Source: Lepraria neglecta (taxonomy: Eukaryota; Ascomycota; Lecanoromycetes; Lecanorales; Stereocaulaceae). From it: a stretch of DNA of 64,000 nt. The notes beneath the pieces were generated by a model that was given only the letters and a program-made list of their open reading frames with translations, was not told the DNA's origin and ran no database searches. Where the stretch lies: contig CM065646.1 in NCBI GenBank assembly GCA_033220425.1, forward strand, positions 5,029,501-5,093,500, written 5' to 3'. Shown here piece by piece: positions 1-12,247 of this stretch. Within the stretch, counting starts at the first letter, position 1, and every line of letters starts with the position of its first letter. The position numbers and the translations under genes were made by a program.

Positions 1-3000
1 TAGTAGTAGCGCTAGTATTTAAATAACTCGATAATAGCTAACAGCTCTTTATTGTACGTGTCGTACCGGGTCTCTACCGGAATTTATTTGTGTAAGTAGT
101 ATACTACTAGGTGCTATACTTTACTATATAACTGACTCAGGATACTACTAATGGTATAGCCCGATATATTAGTCTCTACTTATATTAGTAGTTCTGGATT
201 AAAGTACCTTAGTACTAGTATAGTAGTAAAAGCTATCTTTAAATCCTTAAAGGCCTTCTTTACCTTAGGTATAAGAATAAATAGACTCTTAGAGCTCTTT
301 TTGTTTATCTTAGTACCTCTAGATATAGTAATTATATCCCTCTATATATTAAAGACTACTCGGGCGTATAAGTCTATATCTTTAGTAGCTACTCGGGCGT
401 ATAAGTCTATACCTTTAAAGACTACTCGGGCGTGCGAGTCTATATCTAGGGTGCCTTTAGATATAATATTTGTATCCCTCTATACTATACCTCTAAATAT
501 AATATCTATACTTCTCTATATATTAGAGACTACTCGGGTATATAAGTCTATATCTCTTTTAGGTAGTAATATCTTTATTAACTCTATTAGAGGAGCTATA
601 ATATAACTAAACCCCTTAATAAACCTGTGATAGAAATTCGCAAAGCCCACGAAGACCTGAATCTCTTGAATAGATTTTAGTTCTAGCCAGTTCTTAACTG
701 ACTGGATATGGTCTTCCTCTATACTTACCTCTATAGGGGCGATAATATAGCCTAGGAAGTATACCTTATCTATACCGAAACGATATTTCTAAAGATTAAT
801 AAATAGGCTATACTATCTTAATTTGTCTAGAACCTACTTTATAGCCTCGATATACTTAGTACTAATATCTTACGTATAAATAAGAATATTATTAAGGTAA
901 ATAATATAAAAGATATCTAGCTTTTCGGCTAATACTTGATTAATATATACTTAGAACGTTATAGGGGTATTTATAAGCCTAAATAGTAAGACTTAGTACT
1001 TAAAGTAACTATAATATATTCTAAACGTAGTCTTCTACTTATTACCCTTCTTGATATAAAGGCGGTAATATATAGTAGTTAGATCTAATTAAGTATACCT
1101 CTTAGCTATAGCTAGGCGATTAATAGATTCTCTGACGAGGGGAAGAGGGTACTAATTCTTAATCATAATTATATTCAGTCCTTAATAGTCTATATAGAGG
1201 CGTAGACCTCTACTAGGCTTTCGTACGAAGAGGATTAGTAACCCCGCTAGCGATATAGATAGCTATATAAAGCCGTTAGTAAGGTTACTCTTAATATAGC
1301 CTCGTAAGGTCTCGAGCTCTACCTTATTCAGGTTATAGATAGGACTATAGGGCGGCTATCACTCGTCTATAAGGTCGATAGCGTGATCTATAGGTCCGTA
1401 CTCTAGTAACCCTATAGTACTACTATCTGAAAAGACGTTAGAGTACTCGCTATACTCCGGCGGTATTTGTACTATCTTAGTAGTAGTACTACTTATCTAA
1501 TCGATATATACGCGACGATCCCTATAGACCGGAGGCTCGTTAGCGTTTACTACTTGATATATATATATAATAAAATAGTATACTTCCTTACTAATAGTAA
1601 GCTGAGCGAACTCCTTTAGATCTATAATATCTACTTAATAAGTAGTCGTAAGAGCTACTACCGCAGTATAGATCCTCTACCGGAATAACTTCTTAACCTA
1701 ATTAATATCTAGATTCGCTATAGTTAGCTATAGTATACTAAGAATTATTTAGGTATTAATATCTATAGCGAGAAAGGTATCCTGAAAGTAGCGAACTCGG
1801 CCTTATTCGTCCTCTTGCTGGAATTCGATATAGTATATCCTATAGATCTTTACTACCTCTCTATAGATTATACTTAGCCTAATATTAGTATTAAATACCA
1901 GTAAGCCTATCTTCTGGGCGCTTATACGGTTAATAATGTTTACTTTAGTACTACTATCTACTAGTATACTAAAAGTCTTAGTCTTACCCTTTATATTCAG
2001 TACTAGGGTATTACTAATAAAGATACTATCTATTTTTAATAGTTCCTTGATTCGCTAGGTTACAGCGTAAACCTTTACCGCCTATACCCTTGTATTAATA
2101 ACAGGTTCTACCTTGGTAGCTAGCGGGGTATTCGATTTAATATTCGACTCAGTATTCGATTCGATATTCGACTCGGTATTTGACTCGATATTCTAACTCG
2201 GACTAGTATTACCTAATAAGATATCTATTAGCTCGGATTTATCGACGGGGGGAGTTATTATAATTACTCCTCGTATAGGTACAGCGGTCGGAGCTATTAC
2301 TATACCTACTTGTTTTTTGCTATATCGAGTATTACTTAGGTATTATATAATGTTTATTCCTTTACTATACAATCGCGCGTCTTATATCCAGATAACCTAT
2401 ATTTAAAGTACGCCTAATCTTTCTACCGGCGGTCCCGGATATCTTTAGATAATTTATCCTTCTATATAATAAAGGGAGGCTTATTACCTAAGTCCTTCTT
2501 ACTATTATAACCCTTCTTCTAATTATAATTAGCTATTCGGTCGGACTTATTATCCTTCTTCGAAACTTAGGGTTTCGTAGACCCCTTAGGACGAGACTTA
2601 TCTCTCTATCTATCCTTCTATATATATATTCTTACCATTTTCTTATATTAGTGAACCTAATATAATAGTTTATATATAGTCTTTAGCCTAGAAATTAGCT
2701 TATCTAGCTTTATCCTATATTCCTAAAGTAGTTATACTCGGAAGTAGTCGAAGAATTATTAATTAGTAAAAGATTATTCCCTGTTAAGGGCCCTAAGGCG
2801 AATATATAGCTTATATATATAGTTATAATACTTAATAACCGAATCGCCCTTTCGCTGCCTTACGTTTACTAGTTTCTAGCTACCTTCGGTATACGCCTCG
2901 TCTTTATCGCCCTTAAGGAACTCGTATAATAATATCTTGAAATATATCTACGAGTTAGCCCCTACCGGGAACTATAGTAACTAAGACTTCCAGTTAGTCT

Positions 3001-3821
3001 TAGCTCTATCCTCTAGGAAGCCTATAGCGTAAGCGACTTTCTTCTTTATTTCCTCTATTTAATATACTTAGCCTACTAGTATCTCGCCTTCGGGGTCTTC
3101 TTACTTAAAGCCCTTAGTATTAAACTAACGCTTATATTCATATAGAAAGTCGTCTAGTTCCTCCGGGGTATTACCCTTATATAGCTTTGGGTCTTTTATC
3201 TTTAAGCTTAGGATCGATCTCTTTACTATCCCTTACGTCTCGAAACTTAATAAGGCCTATCGACAGTATATCTAATAGGCCTAAAACACCGTATACTCCT
3301 TAGTATTTACCTATATTGTGCTAGTACCGGCTTCTTCGCCTACGTCGGCTCCTCTAAGCGTACTATTGCTAGGATCTAATCTAAGTTATTATCTTGCTCC
3401 TGCTAAGGAAGCTATTATAACTTATAGTTAACTATTCGATTCGATATTCGATTCGAATTTTAACTAACTGGCTCGACGCCGGCGTTAATCAGTAGGTAGG
3501 TAGCGGTAACGGTAGTTATAGCGTTGGTTAGTTATTAGACGGGTATACCCCCCTTACTATCGTGTCGATAATAGCGAGAGTTTCAGGATTTAGAAATATA
3601 ACGGGGTCTAGGTATACGTAACTAAGTAACTGGTAGATTTACTACTAGATAGACTGAATCCTAAGGAACCTAGATAGGAGTCCTTAGAGATAATATATTT
3701 ATCGAGGGAGATTGCACCCTCGTATCAAGCCGATCCACTATACGACTTACACTATCGTATAGCCGTACTAGAGGGATAGTCTCCCGAACCTAGTCTAGTA
3801 TCTCTATAATCGGCCCTTACA
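1..3821 (-). mobile_element. Gypsy-type LTR retrotransposon A, partial at window edge, RIP-degraded fossil
   Basis: This is an old copy of an LTR retrotransposon (Metaviridae/Gypsy order of parts), read on the minus strand. Its upstream LTR lies at 3597-3821; a gag-like region, protease, reverse transcriptase and RNase H follow leftwards until the window ends. The whole stretch can be aligned by eye with 14567-18363 (element B), so A and B are one family. The integrase part and the other LTR lie outside the window. The copy is heavily degraded by transition mutations throughout, with many breaks, and no long coding frame remains. Seen: the repeat alignment and the LTR. Known: RIP makes C-to-T changes in fungal repeats. 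Inferred: the part names, by order and by the reverse-transcriptase match in copy B. Confidence 0.85.
3597..3821 (-). repeat. 225-bp LTR of element A (upstream LTR)
   Basis: This 225-bp unit is nearly identical to 12023-12247 and 18139-18363. Ends are of the TG...CA type, allowing for transitions. The five bases after it are TTATA (3822-3826); the matching target duplicate would lie left of the window. Confidence 0.88.
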
Positions 3822-4072
3822 TTATAATATATTAGTAATAAATCGAGGAGAAGGAGTAATTTCGGCTACTTCGAGCGGAAGGAGGGTCTAACGCCCTAGA
3901 CGCTTTGCGTATTAAGTTTGTAATATATATAGCTTGTTGATATAGTACTAATTAATTATCCTTATGAGTTTTAGAGCTTTAATTGATATTATAGTAGTGT
4001 AATAAGCTAGATAAGTAATTTGTACGATATTTAAAAAGTGGCGGTTGAGCCGGAGTGGCGGTCGGGCCGGGA
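3822..4072. other. AT-rich remnant between element A and the Fot/pogo transposon
   Basis: No gene is visible in these 250 bases. The sequence is AT-rich with a small GC-richer patch at about 4038-4070 (two GTGGCGGT blocks with GCCGG), which may be the worn end of another mobile element. No partner for that patch was found in the window. Confidence 0.4.
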
Positions 4073-4074
4073 TA

Positions 4075-4134
4075 CTAGTATTGACCCTATAACCGGCAGG
4101 ACCCTACAACCGGCAGGCGCTAAGCCTAATTAGG
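4075..4134 (+). repeat. Left terminal inverted repeat of the Fot/pogo-like transposon
   Basis: The repeat holds a 17-bp unit twice in tandem (4083-4099 and 4100-4116, GACCC..ACAACCGGCAG), then a short tail ending near CTAATTAGG. Subterminal direct repeats of this kind are usual transposase-binding sites, which is inferred here. Confidence 0.85.
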
Positions 4135-4788
4135 TAAACTTCTAAAAAATTAGTAATATTGTCTATATAAACACCTCTATTCAAGGATATTATATAGCGA
4201 ACTAACCGAATTAGGGCTCTATAATATACTCGGAGGTAGCGGACTAGTAGTAAAAGAGGCCCTGATATCCAGAATAGCTATATCTTAGATATATAGTATG
4301 GCACATCCACCCGAATTCTCAAATATATGAATATACTTACTATATTATATCGCAAATCGAATTCGAAATCAGGCCTGAAAACGCGATTGTAATACCTCCT
4401 TCCTATTTGAGTATAGCTTCTATTCTAGTAGTTACCGTAGCTTCCTAATAATCCGACCTCCTTGCGTAGCTATAGGAGTAGGTAATAGCTCTCGCTCAGG
4501 GACTGGCTGCTCCGTCCTCGGTAATGCGTCTAATATATATACTCGGCGAGTCGTGATTGCTGTCGCTCGGGGTACTTTTAGTATTACTATTAGAGGCTCT
4601 AGAAGCTCGAATAGATAGCGGATGAATCCTAATATAGTAAATACCTTCTTCTCGTTATCTTTTCGAGCTCTTACTCTTACTTAACTAATAAGCTTATATA
4701 TTTTGGCTTCTTCTTTCTTCTTCGCTTATTAGATCTTATCTAGTACCTTCTTCTCCTTTACTTCTTCCTTCTATTAGTTTCTTAAAGT

Positions 4789-5196
4789 TGTTAGAACCGG
4801 TGGTTCTAACAGGACTATCCTATAGAACAAGGTGCTATAGATAGGACTAGTAGGTGGAGCGATGGTCACAATAGTAGTATTACTACTATAGCTACTATGG
4901 ATGGTAGTAGCGGGCGTAGTGCTACCAACGCTACTATGAAGGGCTTGGCAGGATTTCCTATATCTATATATACGGGGCTTTGCCTACTATTTGGAACAGC
5001 GTATTTAACTTGGTTAATCTTCCTAGTACTCCTTATACTATACTTCACTAGTTATTAATATAGAATATATTAATTACCTCCAATAACGAAGACTACTATT
5101 CTACCTGAGTAACTCCTCTCCTATAGAAGTATAAGATATATAAAACCCTAGGCGGCTATCGTACTATTAGGTATATAACCGCTATAGGTCGTAATA
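4789..5196 (+). repeat. 5' LTR of element C
   Basis: About 408 bp, beginning TG and ending at a CA-derived TA. It pairs with 10915-11313. The differences are mostly transitions, with a short indel near the (ta/gt)-rich part. Confidence 0.9.
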
Positions 5197-8100
5197 CTTT
5201 GAATACCCTAAGGGATAAGTTCTTTAATAACTTTAGGCAGAAACCCTACCCTAAATACCTTAACGGTTACTAGCTAGAGACGCTATACTATAGACGAAGG
5301 ATCTGGAAAAAGGATCAAGGTTATAGTACTAGACCTATACTACGGAGATAGGGACAAGCTTGAGCTATAGCTTATACAAGTATAACTATACCTTCTATTC
5401 CAGGGAGACTTACTCCTAGTAACTAGATATACTACCTTCGCTATATTATACCTATAAGGATAGGCCTAGAAGTAGGTCGAACCTTTCCTAAAGAAGTATA
5501 TAGAAGACGACGATGAGGATAGCGATATTAAATCTTGGATAGAAAGTATACCAAAGTTTATAGTCGAAATCCGCCGTATATTCGGACCTTCTAACGAGGT
5601 AAACGCGGTAATACACATTATCTAGTATATAAAGTAGAAGAAGTCAGCGTTAGAGTTTTTAACTTAGTTTCAGATATACGCTACTAAGATAGACTAGGAT
5701 AATAATACGCTAATAATAATATATTATCGAGGTCTTAAAGATAATATTAAAGATAAACTTATAAGATTCGGAGGAGTAATCAATACTCTAGACGGACTTA
5801 TAGAAAATACGATCGAGATTAATAATAAGTTATTTAAGCGATCTATAGAGAAGCGGTATAACGGAGGAGTTAGCGGAACCCGATATAAGGGATTCTTCTT
5901 AAAGATAAGGAATTACCGACAAGACTATAGGGAATATAATACTTACTATAGTATAGTACTAATAGAGATTAACTTTATTTAGATAGGAAAGAAGAAAGGA
6001 AACTTTAAAGGGAAAAAGTAGTACGGGGGAAAGAAAGTAATTACTTACTATAGCTATAGTAAACTGGGCTATATAGCTAGAGACTACAGGTCGAAAAATA
6101 TAGTATACCGACCGCAGATTAATATAATAGAAGGAGGACCTCTAGATAATAAGGAAGACTCCGAAGAAATATAGTAACCCTATAATAAAGAAGAATTCAG
6201 TTAGGATTCGAAAGATAATACCTTTAAATTAGAATTTAATAAGGAAGTATAGAGGTACTACTATAGGGATAGTAATAGATCTTAATAATATAAGACGGAT
6301 TAGGAAAAACGGAGAGCTAGTCTAGAGGGACTAGCGTTGACACCCGAACCTAGATCTACTATATCCTAAGTAGAAGGGAAATTACCGGAGATTAAAGAAC
6401 CTTAATCGGATGAAGATAAATATAAACTCTTCGATAAGATCGAAAGTAAGGTATAAGGTATACTAAACGAGTAATTACCTATAAAACCCGGATAGGAGGA
6501 ACCTATACGAGACTATTAATATAATAGAGAATATTAGTAATATAGCGAGGTTCTATATACTGAGTGTATATTATCTAATTACTTAATATATAGGGAAGAA
6601 AGAGGCTATCTGGCGAAAGAGCGCACGGTACCTCTACTAAAGAGAACCCCTTATAGAGAAACCTGGTAGTATAAGTATAAGGAAGATAGGTATTAGTAGT
6701 ATCTTGCAAGTAAGAGGAAGTATTATTACTTCCTATACTTTATAGATAAGTAGGAAAAGGAAAGAAATAACTTACTTAAGGTCTTTAAAGGAGGAGCTTA
6801 TAACTAAGTACTATAGTATAGCTACCTATATAACGAATATATTCCGTATAAAGGTATAAAAGAAGTATATAGATTCCTACTATTATAGGGAAAAGAATAA
6901 TCCCTTATACTATAGGGAAGTATAAGGAGACTAATACGTTATTCCCTAAATAACAATTGTATTCCGCGCAGTATCACACTTATATTATTATACTAGTAAA
7001 TATCGATAGATAGCGGACTATAGCGATAATAGACAGCGGAGCTACGGGAAATTTTATCTCGAGGAACTTGGTAGACTCGAGCGGCCTACTAACCCGGAAG
7101 AAGAAATTATCCTATAAGCTACGCCTAGCTAATAGGTTAGTATTCTTAATAGGAAAAGTAGAGGAGGAGATACGCTCCCTACTAGTAGTAATTTAGTAAT
7201 ACTACAAGGAGATTATATTCGATATAGTTAGGATAGCTACTTATAATATTATTTTAGGAATACCTTAGTTAAATAAATATAACCTAGAAATTAACTAGAA
7301 GATAAAAGTACTTAAATTCGGATAATCTAGAGATATTACTAGTATTAGACCTATTAGTTAATAGTAGACGATAATAGATAAGAGAAAGAACCGAAGACCG
7401 GTTAAAGTATATATTACTTTATTCTTAAATAATAAGAGTGACTTCTAAGAGAGAAGGCTCGACTCCTTAGTTACTAGTAAGGGTTAGTAGGATACTAAAG
7501 AGAGAGCTATTAAAGGAAAAGACGAACCTTCTACGATCCCTCGGGAATATAAATAGTAGGTATACCTATTCGAGGAAGAGACGAGTATAAAAGTGTTGCC
7601 TAAGTACTAACTATAGGATTATAAGATCGAACTCGAACCTAGTAAGGCGCCAATATTCGGACCTATCTATATATTATTAGAAAAGGAACTTACTATACTT
7701 CGCAGGTATATCGATAAGAACCTTAAGAAAGGATTTATTCAGGAATCTAAATTACTAGTAGGTTATCTAATCCTCTTCGCGCCAAAGAAGGACAGAAGCT
7801 TAAGGCTATATATCGACTATTAGAAGTTGAACGACATTACTATCAAAAATTGTTACCCCTTACTAAATATCGGCGAGCTATAGGATCGGCTCGGTAAGGC
7901 AAAGATATTTACGAAACTAGACCTTAGGGGCGTATATAATCTAATCTAGATAAAAGAAGGCGAAGAATGGAAAACTGCCTTCCGGACTAGATATAGCTAC
8001 TACGAGTATCTAGTAATACCGTTTAGACTCACCAACGCACTAGTAACCTACTAAGCACTTGTTAATAATATTATATAAGTATACTTAGATCGAATAGCGA

Positions 8101-10914
8101 TAGTATACCTCGACGATATCTTGATTTACTCTAAGAATAAGGAGGAATACGTTAAGTATATATAGGACGTTATCGAATACCTATTATAAGCGGGACTTCT
8201 CCTTAAACCGGAAAAGTGCGAGTTTTACAGGGACTCTATTAAGTTCCTAGGATTTATAGTCAGTATAAAAGGCATTAGTATAAGCCTAGAAAAGATTAAA
8301 GCTATAGCGGAATGGCCTATACTATAGGACGTCAAGGTAGTACAGAGTTTCTTAGGATTTGCTAACTTTAATAGGAAGTTTATCGAGGGCTACTTAAAGA
8401 AAGTACTTCTACTTATAGATATTACCAAGAAAGATATCGGATTTATATAGGGATACGAATAATAGAAGTCGTTTGACACATTAAAAAAAGTATATATAGA
8501 TCTACTAGTACTCTGTACCTTTTAAGCTAACGAACCGGCTCGTATTAAAATAGATACTTTAGATCTTATAATAGGAGTATACCTTTGTCAAATAAAGGAC
8601 TAAAAGTAGTATCTAGTTACCTACTTTTCACGAAAGATGTTAGTAGTAGAATAAAACTATAATATACACGACAAAGAACTACTTGCCGTAGTATATATAC
8701 TTTAGAATTGGAGAGTATACGTAGAGAGCTACTCGGACTTAACCATCTTTATAGATTATAAGAATCTTCTTAACTTTATAATAATAAAAGAGTTAAATAG
8801 AAGATAAGTCCGATAGTTAGAACTACTTAGATAATATAAGTTCAAGATAACCTATACCCTAGGAAAAGATAATAGTCGAGTAGATACGCTAAGTAGGCGA
8901 TCGGACTATATAGAAGAAAAGAATATTATAGAATAACTAATCCTAAAACGAGAAGCCGATGGATCATTAGTACTATATTAGGTATTAGTAATAACCCTTC
9001 GTATATTAGGATCTAATACGACTAATAGGATCGTAAAGGCCTATAATAACGATATATTCGCAATAAAACTACGGAAGGATCAACAAGATTCGGTATTACT
9101 TAAATATCAGGATAAAACCTACTTGCCTAATATATACGTTGAAGAAGTAATTAGGGATTACCACGATAACCTATTACAAGGTCACCCTAGAGTCTCTAAG
9201 ACTATAGAACTCCTAGGACGAGGATACGCAGCGCTAAAACTTAGGACGTGTATTAAATAATATATTAAGGAATATATTAAGTATTAGTAGAATAAGGCGG
9301 CACGATACGCCAAGTACGGACAAATTCAATTTACACCGGTACCAGAATCACTATAGGATAATATCACAATAGACTTTATAGTCAAACTACTACCGTTAAA
9401 GGATCCAGCTATATAGGAAACCTTTAATTCAATTATAGTTATTATTAATAAACTTACAAAGTATATAATTATAATACCTTTCAAAGAGATATACAAAGTA
9501 GATCAATTAGCCTTTATACTACTAGACAAGCTAATAAGGGATTATAGTATACCTAAGTTAATAATATCCGATAGAGACAAGTTATTCACTTCTAACTATT
9601 AGAGAACGCTAATTATAGTAATTAGAACTAAACTACGGATATTAATAGTATACTATCTATAGACTAATAGATAAACGGAACGTGTAAATCAAATAATAGA
9701 AGTATACCTAAGGTACTATATAAACTAAAAACAAGATAACTAGGTTTTACTACTTCTAATAGTATAATTAGCGTATAATAACAAAAGGTCAGATATAATA
9801 GGTCTGATACTATTCTTTGCCAACTACGGAAAGAATACGAATATATTTCTATAATCTAGGGAAGGACCTAATATAGATAAAGCCTTAGTTAAGGTAGAGG
9901 AGCTAAAAAACTTATATAAGGATATATAAAAGATAATCGAGAGCTTAAATAATAAGTTAAAGGAGTATATTAATAGTAAAAGAATAAATATTCCTCAGCT
10001 TAAAGAGGGGGATAAAGTATACCTTCTAATAAAAAATATAAAGATAATAAGACTAAGCAAGAAACTAGATTATATTAAGGTTAGACTATTCTTAATTAAG
10101 AAGGTAAAGGGGGCCGTTAACTATAAACTCGAGCTTCTACCTGACGCTAAAGTATATCCGGTATTCTATATCTTACTTCTAGAGCTAGCGGACTCTAATA
10201 TACCTCTCTAAGAAACGTTTTATTATAATATTAAGGAAGAAATAGAGTATAAGGTTAAGAGGATCCTAGATAGAAGAAATTAGTTCTATCTAGTTAAATA
10301 GAAAGGGTACAACGAAACAGAAAGTACCTAGGAACCTCTTAGGAACCTTGCGGGGAACTGCGGGGAATACCTACGAGAGTTTTATTAGAGATAAGAGAAG
10401 ACTAGTCGAAGCTCTCAGGGACTTCTATCCCGTTAGGGAGATCGAACTACTTAGACGAGATATTGAATATTAAGTCGTTAGATAGTTTGGGGGTAGTACG
10501 TTAACTCTCCTCTAACTCCCTAATATTCTATAACTCTCAGTCTACTATATTCTTCTTCTCTTTCTTAATAGATTTAAATTATTTATAAAGATAAGAAAGT
10601 TTCGCCTAGGTATCTATTATAGCGGACCAAATTTCGTTGCGTTGCTTTTCTATATAACGTATTTCAAGGACTAACACTATAAGGTCGTATTTCCTACTAC
10701 TATCGACGCAGTTCGAATATCTATCCAAACTAGTACCTACTAGGTACTACTTTCCACTGGTAACACATCGGGAATAGGGGCGTATAATGATTTCAGATAA
10801 CTCGCTAGCCAGCTCCTTGTTTCGAACAGCTCGGTTGCTAGAACGTTTGGTACGTTGGGGTGGCATGAAGGATAGATAGTTTCTCGGGACGAGAAATCTG
10901 GAGGAGGGGGCTAG

Positions 10915-11313
10915 TATTAGAACCGGTGGTTCTGACAGGACTATCCTGTAGGACAAGGTGCTATAGATAGGACTAGCAGGTGGAGCAATAGTAGTATTAC
11001 TACCATAGCTACTATAGATGGTAGCAGCGGGCGCAGTACTACCAACGCTACCATAAAGGGCTTGGTAGGATTTCCTATATCTATATATACGGGGCTTTGC
11101 CTACTATTTGGAACAGCGTGTTCAACTTGGTTAATCTTCCTGGTACTCCTTGCACTATACTTCACTAGTTATTAATATAGAATATATTAATTACCTCCAA
11201 CAACGAAGACTGCCATTCTACCTGAGTGACTCCTCTCCTATAGAAGTATAAGACACACGAAACCCTAGGCGGCTATCGCACCATTAGGTATACAACCGCC
11301 GTGGGTCGTAACA
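10915..11313 (+). repeat. 3' LTR of element C
   Basis: About 399 bp, ending CA and followed at once by AAAGT, which duplicates the bases before the 5' LTR. It is less mutated than its partner. Confidence 0.9.
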
Positions 11314-12022
11314 AAAGTATCCTCCTTCTCTCGCTGTTCTTTAGTAAGTAATCTCTCTTAGATAACTTCTAAGCTTATAACTCAGGCTTTACCGTAAGTA
11401 CCTTGCTTATTACCTTTACGCCTCTAATTTCGTTGACTAGCTCTTATTAGTTACTTATTAATACTCTCTTGAGTTTCCGAGAAGGAGGTAGTATAGATAG
11501 CGGCTTTCCCTAGCTTCTCTACTCGAGGATCGATATTTCCGATAGCTTAAAGGAGGTCTTATATCTACTAGATATTAGTAGGCGTTTTGAAGCTATTAAT
11601 AGTTACCCCGGCTTTAGATAGTATAACTAGACGAATACTAATATCGATATTGATAGGGAGCTTTCTGATAATTATATTGGGGTCCTAGGGAGATAAGCCA
11701 GCTTTCTTCTAAGCGTTTTTGATTATATCCTCCCTACCTACTACTTTCCTTACTTAGTAATAATATTTAATAAATTCTGCCTTATTTACTAAAATATGGG
11801 TAGTAAACCTTGTAACTTCTAATAGCTACTTTCGATATATATTAGCCAAAGGTCCGAAGAATAAGATATCTAGAGGTTAGAGTAGATATATAGAGTAGGA
11901 AGGAAGGTATAAAAGGATAATATTATAAGCCTTATAGAATTTAATAGCTTTATTTAAGATATAAGATTAATAGCCGTCGAATATAAGTATTCTATATTTA
12001 TCTTTTAAGCCTTCTTACTTTA

Positions 12023-12247
12023 TATAACGGGGTCTAGGTATACGTGACTGAGTAACTAGTAGATTTGCTACTAGATAGACTGAATCCTAAGGAACCCAGG
12101 TGGGAGTCCTTAGAGACAATACATTTATCGAGGGAGATTACACCCTCGTATCAAGCCGATCTACTATGCGACTTATACTATCGTATAGCCGTACTAGAGG
12201 GATAGTCTCCCGAACCTAGTCTAGTATCTCTATAATCGGCCCTTATA
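12023..12247 (-). repeat. Downstream LTR of element B
   Basis: 225 bp. It differs from 18139-18363 at about a dozen sites by hand count, all transitions. Five bases before it are CTTTA. Confidence 0.9.

Larger units (their letters stand above)
4789..11313 (+). mobile_element. Gypsy-type LTR retrotransposon C with chromodomain-like end, fossil, nested
   Basis: A full-length but long-dead LTR retrotransposon of about 6.5 kb with matching LTRs (4789-5196 and 10915-11313) and the 5-bp target duplication AAAGT on both sides (4784-4788 and 11314-11318). Parts in order: gag with a zinc-knuckle remnant near 6040-6090, aspartic protease with a DSGATG block near 7034, reverse transcriptase with a LDDILIYS block near 8110, RNase H near 8560-8780, integrase with its HHCC region and catalytic start at about 9150-9800, and a chromodomain-like tail at 10230-10400. 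This order is that of chromoviruses in the Gypsy group. It carries many breaks of RIP type and is not functional. It sits inside the Fot/pogo-like transposon, so it is younger than that insertion. Confidence 0.9.

Noticed and set aside
301-606. Open frame of 101 codons with repeated TTRxYKSIS
   Set aside because: Antisense of the reverse-transcriptase region of element A (also at 14874-15137 in B). It is open only because RIP has changed codon content; it has no gene context.
4866-5048. Open frame on minus, repeated at 10941-11165
   Set aside because: Lies inside the LTRs of element C; it is LTR sequence, not a gene.
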